Below are positions 50,308 through 62,924 of a DNA stretch of 64,000 nucleotides, in pieces. Position 1 is the stretch's first letter, and each line of letters opens with the position of its first letter. Location of the stretch: the NCBI GenBank assembly GCA_900660155.1, contig CABFPE010000211.1:667717-731716 (forward strand). The letters run 5' to 3'. Source of the stretch: Hofstenia miamia (taxonomy: Eukaryota > Xenacoelomorpha > Acoela > Hofsteniidae). The translations under genes were made by a program, and so were the position numbers. Under the pieces are notes generated by a model. The model did not search any database. It was not told the DNA's origin and worked only from the letters and a program-made list of their open reading frames with translations.

Positions 50308-50610
50308 ATGTTTACAACCGTTGTATTTGTCACTCTGCAATTTATAGCTCAAGCTGCCATTGCCAATAACGTCAATGTCACGGCTTTGCAAACCCCACCT
50401 TCATTAAACATGAAATTATCAATTGAGCTGAAGATTGAGATGATCAGGAAGGTCTTCACCAGTGCTGAAGTCCGCTTGGCTGTTCTTCTGAAATGGGAAG
50501 ATTATCGGGTTAACAGATACACTAATTCAGAGGATATGGAAAAAATGGGTTATAATTTTTATGGACACTTAAATTCAAAATTTTGGACACCAGAACTTGT
50601 ACTTTCCAAG
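50308..50610 (+). CDS. Channel subunit exon 1 (signal peptide, N-terminal LBD)
   Basis: 101 codons. MFTTVVFVTLQFIAQAAIA is a typical signal peptide. Next come SIELKIEMIRK...AVLLKWEDYRV (beta1-loop D region; WEDYRV matches W-x-D-x-R-L) and FWTPELVLSK (loop A; matches W-x-PD). Donor GTAATT directly after AAG. Confidence 0.85.
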
Positions 50611-53600
50611 GTAATTTTACATGCAATAATAAAATCACTTGCAAGCATAAATTTCTTAAAACTCTGCAAAGATTTTTGACCAGCTAATATCTTATTACAA
50701 TGCTTTGTAATGAAATTTGACAGGTAAGCTTTCTAATCCTGGCCAAATTTGCAAAATATTTATAAATTTCATTTTTCAATTGACTCAAGTATTTTTTCAT
50801 ATCGCAAAAGGACTCCGAATGCGAGGCGCTACTCTCACTTATCCGAATTTGAAAAACAATTATTAAGAAAAAATTTTGCATTCAAATTTAAAAATTATTT
50901 AATTTTTTTTGAGAATATTTTAATGTTTACTACATTTTGCTTAAGTAAACTTTGAATGTTTAAATTTAAATACATGTAGTGTCGAGTTAGCAATTTTACA
51001 GAAATCCTCAATATCCAGTGTTCGTTCTATATTATCACTTAGGGTCATCGAATTTACTGCTCTGTATATCATAGAACTGGGATTTTGGATTTTGTGATAA
51101 TTTTTTAACATTAAAGTTTAACTTTGAAATTTTTCGTAATAGTTTAAACCCCATTAAACCAGTGATGCTTTCAAGTTGGTAAGCAGACTTCACACCTTTA
51201 TTCAAGTATTCCTTGACTTTATTTAAAAGTGACTCTACATTTATTATATTGATAGGCCTATGTGCGTAGATAAGACCAAAGCTTGAAATTCAGGCTTGAC
51301 TCGACACGAATTTTATATACTGTATTGAGTTGACTCGACTAGAGCCGATGCAAAAAATATTTCGACTGGGAACTAGTATGGCACTAAAGCGTGAAACCAG
51401 GGAAAAGAAATTTTCAATAATATTTCAAAATAATTATACGACTTAGTTGGTAGATGATGGACAAATTCCTTGTACATTGCGTAATGAGTAGAAGTTTTTA
51501 TGATGCCAGAATATTTAATGGCCAAATAATGAGGCAGAATTTGTGTTGTATTTATGACTCCACGTGAAACTAGGTAAGTACGTAGTTCCCTAAAAACCTA
51601 TAGAAATTCTGTGTAAGTGCAAATTGAAAATTATTAACAGGTGGAAATGCAACTTACATTAATTAGAACAAATGTCAGAAATATATACATATATATCGAA
51701 TACAATAATTTACCTATAGATATACTATATACATGCTAAATATATAAACCATTCCTACTAGAGGACTATGATAATGCATGTATCTCTTGTTGCCGTAGAA
51801 ATCAAGGAGAATGAGTATTGAACAGATTTTCGATATTAGCTATGTCAACACGTGGGTATCTTGCAATCTCTGATAACGAATCTAGTAAACGTAAAATTTT
51901 ATTGGTTCAGTATGTAAGTGATCTTCTAATAATATACATTACAATATGTTCATAAATTCAACAAGAACATAGTGCATGACACCATTCACAAGATGCGATG
52001 CGATGAGTTGTAAATCGTCAATAATTTCACTATGATACACATTATACGCTTTATTAGGATACATTGGACAAAATATTTTCAAACTATATCAGTGCAATTA
52101 CAGACTAAGGCATGACATGTTAGCATGTTGCAGAAAATGTATCTTATTGTATATAATGCAATAAAATATGCAGTGAGATAATTCTGTAGATATTCATTGG
52201 AATACGCCTGGTATTTATCGATGCGTAAATTTGTTTGCAAAAATTGAACCATTACGTAAAATACAAATTTGACGTATATTGTAAAGAGCACATGCATCAA
52301 TGATTGATGTCAGTCTGGTGTCAATATAAATAACAATCAGTTCTGTTTCACATATCAGACGCTAGTCCAGCTATTAAATAAAGAATATATTATGACCCAT
52401 TCTGCACCTTTGTTTGTCTAAATAGGCAATAAAATTATAGTTAATTAAAGAGATATTTGAGGCTTTAATTCTTAATATAAATAGCTCAGGTCGAAAAAGT
52501 GGCCACATTACAAACACATTTTTGATAACAAACGAAAGGCAAATTGAGGCTTATAAAATATATTTGAAAATATAATTGTCTCAGCTTGTAACCTGGTGAC
52601 AAAGTTATTTGACATGTTTGCCTTGCAAAGCGTGACACGCAGATAAACCTCTTGAATTTGAATCCATTAAACAGACTCTAACTTCTTGAGTTACTTGGTG
52701 TCGACAAAATCCTTCAGAATCTGCAACACGTTCTCTATGGGTATCAGATCTAGCGGTGGCCATTGCATAATTTGAATATTATAATTGGTAAAAAATTCGT
52801 TTGTCGATTTTGAGGTATGAGGGGTTGCTAGTGCTTATGTTTTTGCCATGTAGCTCCTCAAAGCGTCTGCTAACATTAATTGCCGAAAAGGTTGGGTTGT
52901 TTAAACTATGGCTGATAAGGTGCGTCGGTCCGATCCATCTGAAAACTAATGATAGTTAATTTTTTGTTACTTGAGCTATATTATGTATCAATATTTTGTA
53001 TCTCCTGCTTGAATAAAATTGATTAAGCTTGCCATTTAGTTCATTAGCATTGGTGAAAAGCAAAAAACGGAGTATTGGATTCGTCCAGTGGACAATAACA
53101 TTGTTTCTTACACGACGTTTTCAATCAAGACCCGCTGCCAAGTGCGAGTATGGCTTTTTCCATTGGATCGTATCTATTGCTACCTCTTCATAAGAATTCC
53201 CAACTTACCAAAGGAAAGTGATTTAATTCTTCAACCTGTGCAATTTAATTCAAAAACTATTGAAGATTCCACAGTATATATCGAATCTGTGCTCATTGAA
53301 AACTATGGGGATGTTGAGGATTTTACAATGGTATATTTCTATTATTCTCAAATTTATCATCCATATATTTCCATGTAGTTAAAAGGAATTATATGCCTGG
53401 TTTGTATTTTAACTCAAAAATGCCCTTAAATTTCAAAATTAATTTATTGGATTAAATTATATGATTCATTGTCACTCAGCATAATTACCAAATTTTTATC
53501 TAAATAATTTTGTATTGACTATGTAATTACTTAAGTAACGTTTGCTTTAGATACATCAAAAAGGTTTAAAGATATCCTTTGCAAATAACATTTCAGCACT

Positions 53601-54093
53601 TGTCATTCACACCGTTCTGCCTTCTTGTCTTTTAGTTGTTACATCATGGATAAGTTTTTGGATTGATTGTAAATGCACACCAGCGCGATCAACTGCGGTT
53701 GTGACAGTGGTCCTAGCCATGTTAACTCATATCTCAACATCCAGAGTAGGTGATTAAATCATGTAGCATTCTATTATATAATACGAGTGAGGTGATTGTT
53801 TCTGATAAATCAGCTTAAGGTTTCTTCGTATAACCTCAACACTAGACCTTAAAATAAACAGAAGTTTAAATTATGTATATGTAGGATGTAAACAAAATTT
53901 TCAATGGCCATAGATAAACTTTTAGATTTGAAGTAGTGATGACAAGCTAGTAAAATGATTAAGCATTACACTATAATGCAATTTGTTTAAAAATTCTAAT
54001 AGTATTTGCTGTCAAAATAGCATTCAAAGACATTTTTATTCATTGATGTATATCTTAAACAATGAATTACATCAACACCTACACAACAAATTA

Positions 54094-54128
<35 letters not shown>

Positions 54129-57100
54129 TAAATTATGTGATTTTGTTTACAGCTTCTACAGAATTTTTATTGTACACATGTATGTGTGTATGTGTGTCTG
54201 TGTGCATATACAACTATAGCTATAAACCAAATAACAGATAATAATTTTAAATCATGTACATTGATGTTATTAACCAAGTTTTCTGCAAAATACGTTGATA
54301 TTGCAATAACTATATCATTTTGCTAAACTAATGATATTAGAAAATAGCCGACAATATTTCTATGAATGTTTGAAATCTGCCAAAACAAGGTTAACTAATA
54401 CTAAACATGAGGAATGCTACATTCACAAAAACGCATTGGTGTTTATATCACTATTGCATATTTAAACATTACGTATGACTTACATACAACAGGGGTGTAA
54501 ACGAGTCAAAACTTTTGGACTCGTTTCTCCCGACTTGTTCATTTGAGCCGGAGAAGGAATTGCAAGCTTCAAAAATATTTAACATGGATAAACCCAATTG
54601 AAGAACTACGGCTAACAAAATAAATGTAATAAAATGGTAGAACATAATATGGAAGTAAGAAAACAAGCATCTTTACATTTTTATAAAAGCTATTAATAAC
54701 GCCAATAGTGAATGACCCGATTTAAAAAAAATCCTTTCACGCGACACGTCTTCACCTATGCTTTCAACACGAGCAAGCAATATGCAGCGTAATTTTAAAA
54801 GGGAAGTTAGATTAATAAAAAAGCAAGGAGGGTTTGCTTAGGTCACATGTAAGTATTCCTAGCGGCTTTCGGGACGATTTCTGCCTCGCTATTAAAGTGT
54901 AGGTTATCTCATTTATATTAAATTCATGAGGTTGCACACTTTTGCTAAAATCATTAACTTAAATCTTAAGCTTGAGTCTTGACGACTAAGCAAAGCCAGC
55001 GCATATATTGTCATCTTTAATTTTAGGAATTCAAAACTTTGAACTTAATTAAAATTTACCACCCATAATTGCCATTTATAAAGAAATGAACTCAAAAATG
55101 GAAACTATGTTTCATTATAAATGCGGACCTTCAACAAAGGGCTGCGACTGCAGTTGCAAGGAAGCAATAAAATTGATTAGAAAGTCAAATACAGCACCAA
55201 CGTTTTTGAAAAGCAAGATTGATTCTAATTTGATCCTATTACATTGACCATTATAGTCAGGTCCGGTTTTTCCTACAGTCAAACTTAGGCAGATGTCTGT
55301 CTCTGCCTCTATACATTGAATAGCATTGGTGCATTGACATCAATTTAAATATAGAAAGTACTTTCAGACAACTTCTATATTTGGGCCATTACACACCGTC
55401 CTTTCTTAGAATTTTGCAATTGACTTTTATTCTGAACTCACTCAGTCTTTTCTTTCCACTTACAATTTTGCTATAATCTTATAGTCAATAAGTAGGTCAA
55501 CACAACATGCACAGACTAATTTATTACTTTGATTTAGCTTCGTAGAACAAAATAAGCAAATAGGCGATGACAAAGTAGTTAGTTGGACCATAGTGTCTGA
55601 AAATGGAAAGCCTTTAACATTTGAATAATGTCTACCGTAAGTTGGTCATTGTAGAACATAAATTATTGTATTACAGCAATAGCGTATGTGATTAGTTACA
55701 TTGATTAGAAATAAAGAATCTATTGAAAGCGTCGTTGCCAAAAACTTCAACGTGTAACATCTAAGTCCGATCCTAAATATTGATAATAATATCTCAGAGA
55801 CAAATCTACCTAGGCATTTGACTACTGAAGAGCATTGAGTGATCTACCTGAACTAGGAAAAGAATGGTGTGTGGTTCCTGAGTTAGACCCATCTCTTGCA
55901 GAAAGTGAGCAAACTATTATAGCTGATACGGCAGCTCACATATGCAGGAAAATATCAAAATAATAATAAATAAGCACCATCTGAATTTCTTCTCATTCCG
56001 TGTCGTCATTATTTGGGTTTCGAAAAGATCCTACCTTAGTGTCGCATGTTCTCAAAAATACCAGAGTCGTTTTTCTATTATCATCGCTGCATAAAGATGA
56101 ATTTCAGTGTTGTTTTTATAAGAAACAAGCCATAAATCCTAGACTACAACCTATACAAAAGGTTTTGCTCATGCTTTCATAAATTTACTTAAAAATACAA
56201 ATGCAAGCACAAGACAAATTTTTGCCTATTTTCAGTATTCTGTCAATTACTGGATGCTTTTGCTTTGTTCATATCTCAAAATCTAGATTACAAATGCTGG
56301 AGTACTTACAAACGGTGAAATTTATTGGTGAAGGGTTTAGAAAACGCTACCCATTCAAATATGGCTGCTTTTTCAAAGTGACTTGTCAATTTATACACTA
56401 CCACCATTTTCTTCCAGTTTTTAGGTCTCGCGACAGGAGGAAATATTCTTGTTGTTATATTGGACCTCGTACAAAAGACAGACAAATATTGGTTTTATGT
56501 AGTTGATGTAGTGGGTATATAGTAGGTGTATATAGATTAAATCTTCAAGGAATTCTGCAAGTTTTTCCGTTCGTCAATTAAAAATAAATTTCTTTCTTAG
56601 CGATTTTGTAAAATGTATTAAGAAATTTAGTAGCATAAAAGGAGATAGGGGCGTCGTGTTACAGTCTCGGTTATGGGCTTACACAGGCCCTGATTACTCT
56701 TCGTGGGTTGACACACGATTTAAATAAAAATAATTGAGAAAAAAGGCATTTACAAACACCCGGACAGTCTCAAAAGGATTAGACTTGGGTGGACTTAGTC
56801 TTTTATTTGCTTGTTTAAGACTACCACTAGTCTCTGTCTTATCATCACAAGCTTAAAAGTTTAGGATCACTACTGTGTAGATAGTTTGTTGCAATACCAC
56901 CAAACTCTTTTATTTTTGCAAAAATTGCATTATTATTATCATCATTATGAGGGAAATAACACTAGCAACAACGCATGTAATTACGAACGTGATATGTTAA
57001 TGTTAGTAATAGTGTTTTGATTGGCGCCATTAATGCTGTTCTACCAAATAGAAACAGACGTTAAATATTGATAAGGTTTATTCTCAAAATATCAGATATA

Positions 57101-58543
57101 CAGTTGGACAGTTTTGATTGCCGCAGTTTGTTATTTTTATGCAAGGATTGCTTTGACTTTAATCAGAAACGTATATATTGTTAAAACTGCATTGCTAAAA
57201 TAGCACACATTTTTTGGTAAATCGCTTAAGTGTAAAACGAGAAGTTGCCTTCAAATGATTTGAAGATTAAAATGAAAATGCTAAGATAACATCTACTGAT
57301 ATGTCAATGTAGACAATCAATAAATTTCTTTCATTGAAATTTTGATTTCGCCAAATTAAGGAATTGGCATTTGTATAGATGTCAAGTTATATGATGTAAT
57401 CATTCTTAGTGAGAAATTTTGCATGCAATGTTGTATCCAATTTCTACATCTATTAGATTCAATAATAAAGGTCATCCTTTCTTTTCAAATGCCATTGGGA
57501 TTAATGAACAAATATTTGAGCAAATTACACAATTTAAGTTGTGAAAATTCGGAAAACTACAAATAGTGTGAGCTTTGCAGAGAAGGTAAAACAGTTGTAT
57601 TTTGAGCGGAATTTAGTTTCACTACAATGTTGAGTCACAATATAATACACTACTAAATTAGGCATAAAATCTGAATACATTTAAGATTGGGTGGTCTTCT
57701 TGGATTACATAATGAGGATTCGGCATAACTTACTATCAGGTTATGTTCAAAAGCATCGCAAATTTTTCTAGTGCGTGTTATCAAGTATTCAAAAAATGCT
57801 AGTATTTTAAGTGGCTTCATAATATCATCAGCATCAATATTAATTTTGGTTATAACAAGAAAAGAAATGTATTTCAATGGTCTGTGGAGTTAGTTTCTTG
57901 TAATGGGGCTTAGGATTAATTCATAGTTCAACTGCTGTTAATATTGCTGGTGAAACTAGAAGTTGCAGAATTGCTGCTTGAATTTCTGTCTTTAATTTGG
58001 TTACTGTGAAGGAACAACTTATCTAAAATCCAATTACAAGAACCTAACATCAAGTACTTGCGCGTATGTATTTTGAAGTCAACTATTAGTATGGTGAAGT
58101 ACAATACTTGAGTATCAAATTCTTGGTCAATACCCTGCTTGCATGAAATTATACTTATTCCATATACATGGGTAATAGATTTTTTTTAGCAACTTTGAGT
58201 ATCTTAGTTAACATTCACATAAACATACAAACGCAGAACTTTGTTCCATTATATGTATTGATGTATTCATAAGACTCTTTAAAAACTCTTGAACTACTTA
58301 CTTTAGGGAATGATGCCAAATGAGGTGACCTTGATTCATACCTACTCATGGATTTGCTTTCTCTTTATAATCGCTGCTGCTTTTGAATTCGTCGTCAGTG
58401 ATTACTTGCAGTTCCAATGCGCGGGTAGAAGGAATGAATCAAACTTAGCTCAGTATGTCAACGTGATCGCAAGGATAGCATTTCCTTTGACATTCATTTT
58501 GTATAACGTTATTTTTTTGTGGTATGTTAAGATATCACTGTAA
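50308..58543 (+). CDS. Cys-loop ligand-gated ion channel subunit (whole gene span)
   Basis: Four plus-strand exons (50308-50610, 53040-53330, 53551-53745, 58307-58543), all joined in phase 0, give 341 residues. Seen: signal peptide (1-19); ligand-binding domain with WEDYRV and FWTPELV; Cys-loop C134-13 residues-C148 containing WLFPLD; M1 (about 214-236), PAR at 242-244, M2, M3 (about 273-293), and M4 (about 317-337) with the classic R-x-x-FP-x-x-F-x-x-x-N. Known: P-A-R before M2 marks anion-selective members (GABA-A/glycine-like). Odd: only about 21 residues between M3 and M4, against 80-150 in most animal subunits, and the usual pre-M1 arginine and the expected loop B/C aromatics are not evident. 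The ligand cannot be told; it is an orphan, divergent, probably chloride-type subunit. Confidence 0.85.
50611..53039. other. Channel gene intron 1
   Basis: Contains a Tc1-like transposase relic near its 3' end and GACTCGA-rich patches near 51295-51350. No other gene seen. Confidence 0.5.
52640..52835 (-). mobile_element. Tc1-like transposase relic, C-terminal part
   Basis: The minus strand reads PHTSKSTNEFFTNYNIQIMQ, WPPLDLIPIENVLQILKDFV and DTK before a stop. This matches the 'KHTS...VMQWP...DLNPIENLW..LK' end of Tc1/mariner transposases, with the usual SPD stretch eroded. A short dead fragment in intron 1 of the channel gene, antisense to it. Confidence 0.75.
53040..53330 (+). CDS. Channel subunit exon 2 (Cys-loop)
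   Basis: 97 codons from a TTTAG acceptor to ACAATG|GTATAT. Includes IKTRCQVRVWLFPLDRIYC, the 15-residue Cys-loop with conserved F-P-x-D, then the beta7-beta9 strands (TVYIESVLIENYGDVEDFT). A second AG seven bases into the exon is a possible alternative acceptor but breaks the frame. Confidence 0.85.
53551..53745 (+). CDS. Channel subunit exon 3 (M1 and M2)
   Basis: 65 codons. ISALVIHTVLPSCLLVVTSW is M1 with the invariant proline; SFWIDCKCTPARSTAVVTVV then LAMLTHISTSR is the M1-M2 turn and pore helix. PAR at the inner mouth argues for anion selectivity. A histidine at the extracellular side of M2 (THIS) is unusual and could tune gating or metal/pH sensitivity (inference). Confidence 0.88.
53746..58306. 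other. Channel gene intron 3
   Basis: 4.5 kb with an (AT)n microsatellite near 54097-54128 and GTGTGT tracts at 54180-54205. An unassigned 101-codon frame at 56201-56506 resembles nothing I know. CAGGGGTGTAAACGAGTC at 54490 looks like a hAT-type tip, but no partner end was found. Confidence 0.4.
54097..54128. repeat. (AT)n microsatellite
   Basis: AT dinucleotide run. Confidence 0.9.
58307..58543 (+). CDS. Channel subunit exon 4 (M3, short loop, M4, stop)
   Basis: 78 codons and TAA. MMPNEVTLIHTYSWICFLFI enters M3, then AAAFEFVVSDY, a short CAGRRNESN loop and ARIAFPLTFILYNVIFLWYV, an unmistakable M4. M3, loop and M4 share one exon, so no large intracellular domain can be spliced in between by the constitutive route. 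Confidence 0.85.
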   Translation, partial: GMMPNEVTLIHTYSWICFLFIIAAAFEFVVSDYLQFQCAGRRNESNLAQYVNVIARIAFPLTFILYNVIFLWYVKISL

Positions 58544-59689
58544 TTTTGTAGTTGTTTTAGAAAAACTGAAGAATTCACTATGAGTAGAGTATTTATAGTT
58601 ACTAAAGATTTTAACCCTAATGTGACACAATGACCAACTAGATTGTCAGGACACCAAGCCATTGCAATGGTGTAAAAAATGAAGGTTTATGTCAAACCCT
58701 CAAAATTTCACAATTGGATTAAGAAAATCAGCATGAAACAATATTATGCAAGCAATTAAGTACATTGTGCAGTTACGTTTTTACAATACATATCAATGTT
58801 TGCAAGTGTAAATATATTAAATAATGGAATGTAATTCAATGTACTGCAATTGTCTACAAAACTCTCGGACAAGAACAATTCCGACTCCTTTTGTAACTGT
58901 TTGCTTGTGTTATAGTCTATCAGACTATTAAAAATGCAGGTTTTGAAAAAAAGAAATCATTAAAGAGTGATTTTGAGTATTCAGCATAATATAGAGATAT
59001 TGTATATCCTATATTTTAAGGCTCTTTATTTTTATGCTATTGTATTGGTAATATTCTATTTGCTTTGGTAGCATGCACCATTACATGGCTTACTGTCCTA
59101 TTATAGGTGAGTCGTACTTTCAAACTAATATATGTTACACCCGGACCTGAAATATGTAATTAACTTATTTAAATGTTGAACTTTGATTATAAGTCTACTT
59201 TTTATGTGTTTTTGAATGAAATTTTTCAATGACATATTGTGCATCAAAAGCCTGAAAAGGTATTTTTGAATGTATATATATATATGTATTGCCATATAAG
59301 CTATCATAAAAAAATCTGAATTCCAAAGTTCGCTTATAAAAAGTAGTAATAGTGTGATACAAGCAATTTATCCAAAATGGGATAATGCACAGTAAAAAAT
59401 ATAGTTATCATTACCTGTTCTATAATAGGACAGAAGAAACTAAGTTTAATACAATTTTCATGTATTTCTTGATAAAATGTGAAGTAGTGGATGTGCATAA
59501 GGTAATACTATCATAAAATGTTTCTGAAAATTATAAAGTCAAACGTATTATGACAAAAATGCTAGTTCTTATGGTATTTACTATTATTTATGAATAACCC
59601 TTAGATAAATCAATAAAAAGAGAAAAGGCTAATGTACGTTCATCATTCATATAGTAATAAGTAATGAATGAATGTCGTCAAAAAAAAAC

Positions 59690-59770
59690 TTGAAAAGAGG
59701 GAGGATCGGCCTCTCGACTGTGGGGGTGTCAGTCAGACACCCTACCACAGCGTCATATGCGCGGTTGATA
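59690..59770 (-). ncRNA. tRNA-like SINE head or tRNA pseudogene
   Basis: The minus strand reads GCATATGACGCTGTGGTAGG then GTGTCTGACTGACACCCCC, like a D-arm/A-box followed by an anticodon stem-loop (GGTGT, seven-base loop, ACACC). GAGAGGCCGATCCTCCCTC follows where the T-arm/B-box should be. It then runs into TTTTCAAG and a T-run (plus-strand A9). The lack of a proper TTCGA core and acceptor stem argues against a working tRNA; a tRNA-derived SINE remnant fits better. Confidence 0.42.
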
Positions 59771-59922
59771 ATTTAACAATGCATTAAACTAATATACCAA
59801 GATTGCAATCTGCTTATGATGTGATTGGTAGATCATTAGCCTGTATTTCATATTATCTTGCTTGAGTGCTCAATTTGTGTGCATGCAAATACCAACTGAA
59901 GTTTTTCATATTTACTTTGCAG

Positions 59923-60137
59923 ATGCCCTGAATTTATCCTATGAGCTAATGAATGACATGGGAAACGTACACTCAGTCACAATAGCACCTTCAGATAATT
60001 TTCATGAAAATACCGACAAAGATGAAGTATATGAAGATACAGCAGGAGCCCAAAAAGTGTCAGCTGATGTTGCAGGTACTTATGAAGCTAATTTTACAGG
60101 TATATCAAATATAGAAACTGACCGGTCCGTTTCCTAA
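59923..60137 (+). other. Exon-like acidic frame downstream of the channel gene
   Basis: After a good TTTACTTTGCAG acceptor, an open stretch (ALNLSYELMNDMGNVHSVTI, then ENTDKDEVYEDTAGAQ) runs 71 residues to TAA. It needs a phase-1 donor. One such site, G|GTAGAA, exists inside the channel's last exon at 58424/58425. That would replace M4 with an acidic tail. It may equally belong to another gene or be non-coding. Confidence 0.25.
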
Positions 60138-60139
60138 TT

Positions 60140-62900
60140 TGCTAAGTGGAGTGAAATACATCATAATGTAAGTTGCCCACTAAAGAAAGAGGAGCGTACT
60201 GGACGAGATTCTAATATCACTTCCATCAGACGACCCTGTGAATTTGTTTGAGCTTTCCTTTGATTCTCAATTATTTGGCATTCTAAAAGAAAGGTTCCTA
60301 CTGCCGCACCTAGTGTCCTATTATAGGATACTTCTGGTTTTTTTAATTTGAAAACTAAAGTTTGTTGCCAATTCATTTTTAGGGAGTCTTAATGAATATT
60401 AAGATGTACTATCAGCTAAATTGGTTTGATTTTATAGTCGCTTGCGGTAATGGGTTAAATTCAAAATTATATACATGTATTGCATTAAATTTAGCAGTTT
60501 ACTATCAGGAATTGTAAAATTAATTGATGTAAATGATGAAGTAATTGGATGAAGAATAATTATTTTTTATTGTTACATCATCGTTTACAAACAAATGCTG
60601 TGAAAAATGGACAGTGCGCTAAACAAGTCAATACTTATAGAAATTGATATATACAATCTACTTACAAGTTTTTCAAATTGTTCTTAGTTGAGCCCATTAT
60701 TGAGCCTTATTGTTAATTTTGCGGTAAAAGTAAGAGCAAATTTAGTCATGCATTTCTTTTTTGAACTTATTACGATTATCTAGTCTTCTCATATGTAATG
60801 TCAAGTTATTCCTTTTCTCAATTGTGAAATTTAAAAAATGATATTTCTAAAGATTTCTTTGAACTTTACTTTTCGATAGTATACTCAAATAGGAAGGAAA
60901 TTGAATTTTATCAAATGTAACCGTTTGCTTACAATGTTGCACAAATAATTAAAAAGAATTATCTAATATAGAAAGAAGCATCATCAAAAGTTCTCGAGAA
61001 TTTGGTGGTATTGAAACATATCTTTTCAACCCATCTAATTGGAGAATCTAATTTACCCAGATTGTTAATCTAACAAGGCAAGAAGTGGCATATTAATAAG
61101 GCATTAACTAAAATGGTATTTTATGTTTATAAATTGGGTTATATGAGAAATGCTTTTTATACCCATTGCAATTTTTCTGATCATAGACATAAAATGATTA
61201 GAGAAGTTTAATTTGTCTTTGATTTATACTCCACGATATTTAAATTGTGTAATAGTTTCAATAAATTTCAATTTACTATTTTAATTGTTATCTTCTACTT
61301 TTGGAATTACATAAAATTCGGTTTTTATTGAATTAAGTGGGAGACAAAGTATACTAACATAATGCTACAGGTTTTCAAGATTAATTTCTAAACTGTATAT
61401 TAAACTGTCATCACGAAATCTTTAACATGTCAAAATGATCAAGTGTGGGAAGAATTTAAAATGTTGTTTTTAAAAACCTCATTCAAGAAAAGCAATATAG
61501 TACTCACACTTTTCCGTGTAAGCACTAAATCCTCAATACATTTGAAAAATTAATTCCACAATTAAGAGGTAATATCTAAATAGACCTTGGTCATCTGAAT
61601 ATTGTACTACATTGGACAATGGATGTAACGCCATTGATATTATTTTCATGCAAATATTAAAGAGAAGCGATCCAAACAAAATTCTCTAAGCACACCTTTG
61701 TGTTGTCAATATTAGAACGGGAAATTGATTGAGATAATTATAAATTAGATCTTTCCCAGGGGTGAGTTATTTTTTCACGTCGGGTGAAAAGTTTTCTTCA
61801 TTAAATCGGGGCTCATTCAATAATGGAGACATTAATTCTTTTGGTTACATGTATCTGTCTTAACATGCCAAACATTTATGTGGTATGTCACATGTGTATT
61901 GTGTATTACAACCCAAGTAACACCACTTTGGACAAATACTAAACCATTATTTATAGGTAATAATGAGCATGTAAAAAAACTACATATTCGAAACATTATT
62001 TTCATTGAATGTATAAAATTAACTACATCGAATTTTGTAAACATTTAGTGTGATAAATTTCTATTGCTGATGATGCAAATATTTAGAGAAATATAACTTT
62101 GATTATTTTGTTTCTATTTATATTTCTAAAATTATGAAGATAGATGTGGTTTTGGACCAAATTTAACATTTTATTTAATGGGATTGAACCAAATCTAATG
62201 GAACTAGATGTCACCAGGACCAATAAAATTCTGTTCAAATAGAAACATATGGCTTTGATCTTGAAAATATTGAACCTGATTGTATTTTACTACTTTGAAA
62301 TTTACATGAATTTCCTAAAGGAAATATTGTTCTTGAGGCACCAAAGCTAGGAAAATGATATAGAAAGAAAGTAGAATTCGAAATGGAAATAAATAACAAC
62401 TGTATGAATTTTGTATATTGGGTGCGCGTAAAAACCTGTAATTTTGTTTACTGATGACAAGCCATTGTTTTCAAAGCGTATCTTCGTTGAGATCAATCAA
62501 ATCTGACTAAACACTTGTTTGCAATAAATAAAAAAATGTTACCACAATAAAACTTAGGATCCGTTTGGTGTGCAAGCTAGTTTCGTAAATATCAAGGATC
62601 GATCTGGAGGTACATTTTGAGGCCTGATCATTACTATTCGAGTAGAGTATTTTAAAAGGTTTAGGATCAATATATTCAACTATTTAAGTCACATACGCAT
62701 ATCATTCTGCAAAATGGCAAAAAGAATAAAAACTATTTCACATGTAGGAAATTTTGTAAATAGCGAAATAATATTGTTGGTTAACTCTCTAAAATTAAGT
62801 CATTATAGATACTGCAATGTTTTTTTAACAATGTAAACCATTCATTAATAAGTAATATCGATTCGCAAATTAAATGGGCAGCAAACATTTAGAATAATAT
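60140..62900. other. Intergenic, no gene seen
   Basis: AT-rich sequence with scattered short frames and no recognisable domain, RNA or repeat. Confidence 0.5.
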
Positions 62901-62924
62901 TTTCTTGACTAGTAATTCATTGAT

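Noticed and set aside
56201-56506. 101-codon plus-strand frame in channel intron 3
   Set aside because: No recognisable domain and no splice sites fitting the channel phases; adjacent frames look equally open, so I did not call it a gene.
60161-60376. 71-codon minus-strand frame
   Set aside because: Mildly protein-like, but with no motif, neighbour exon or regulatory support.
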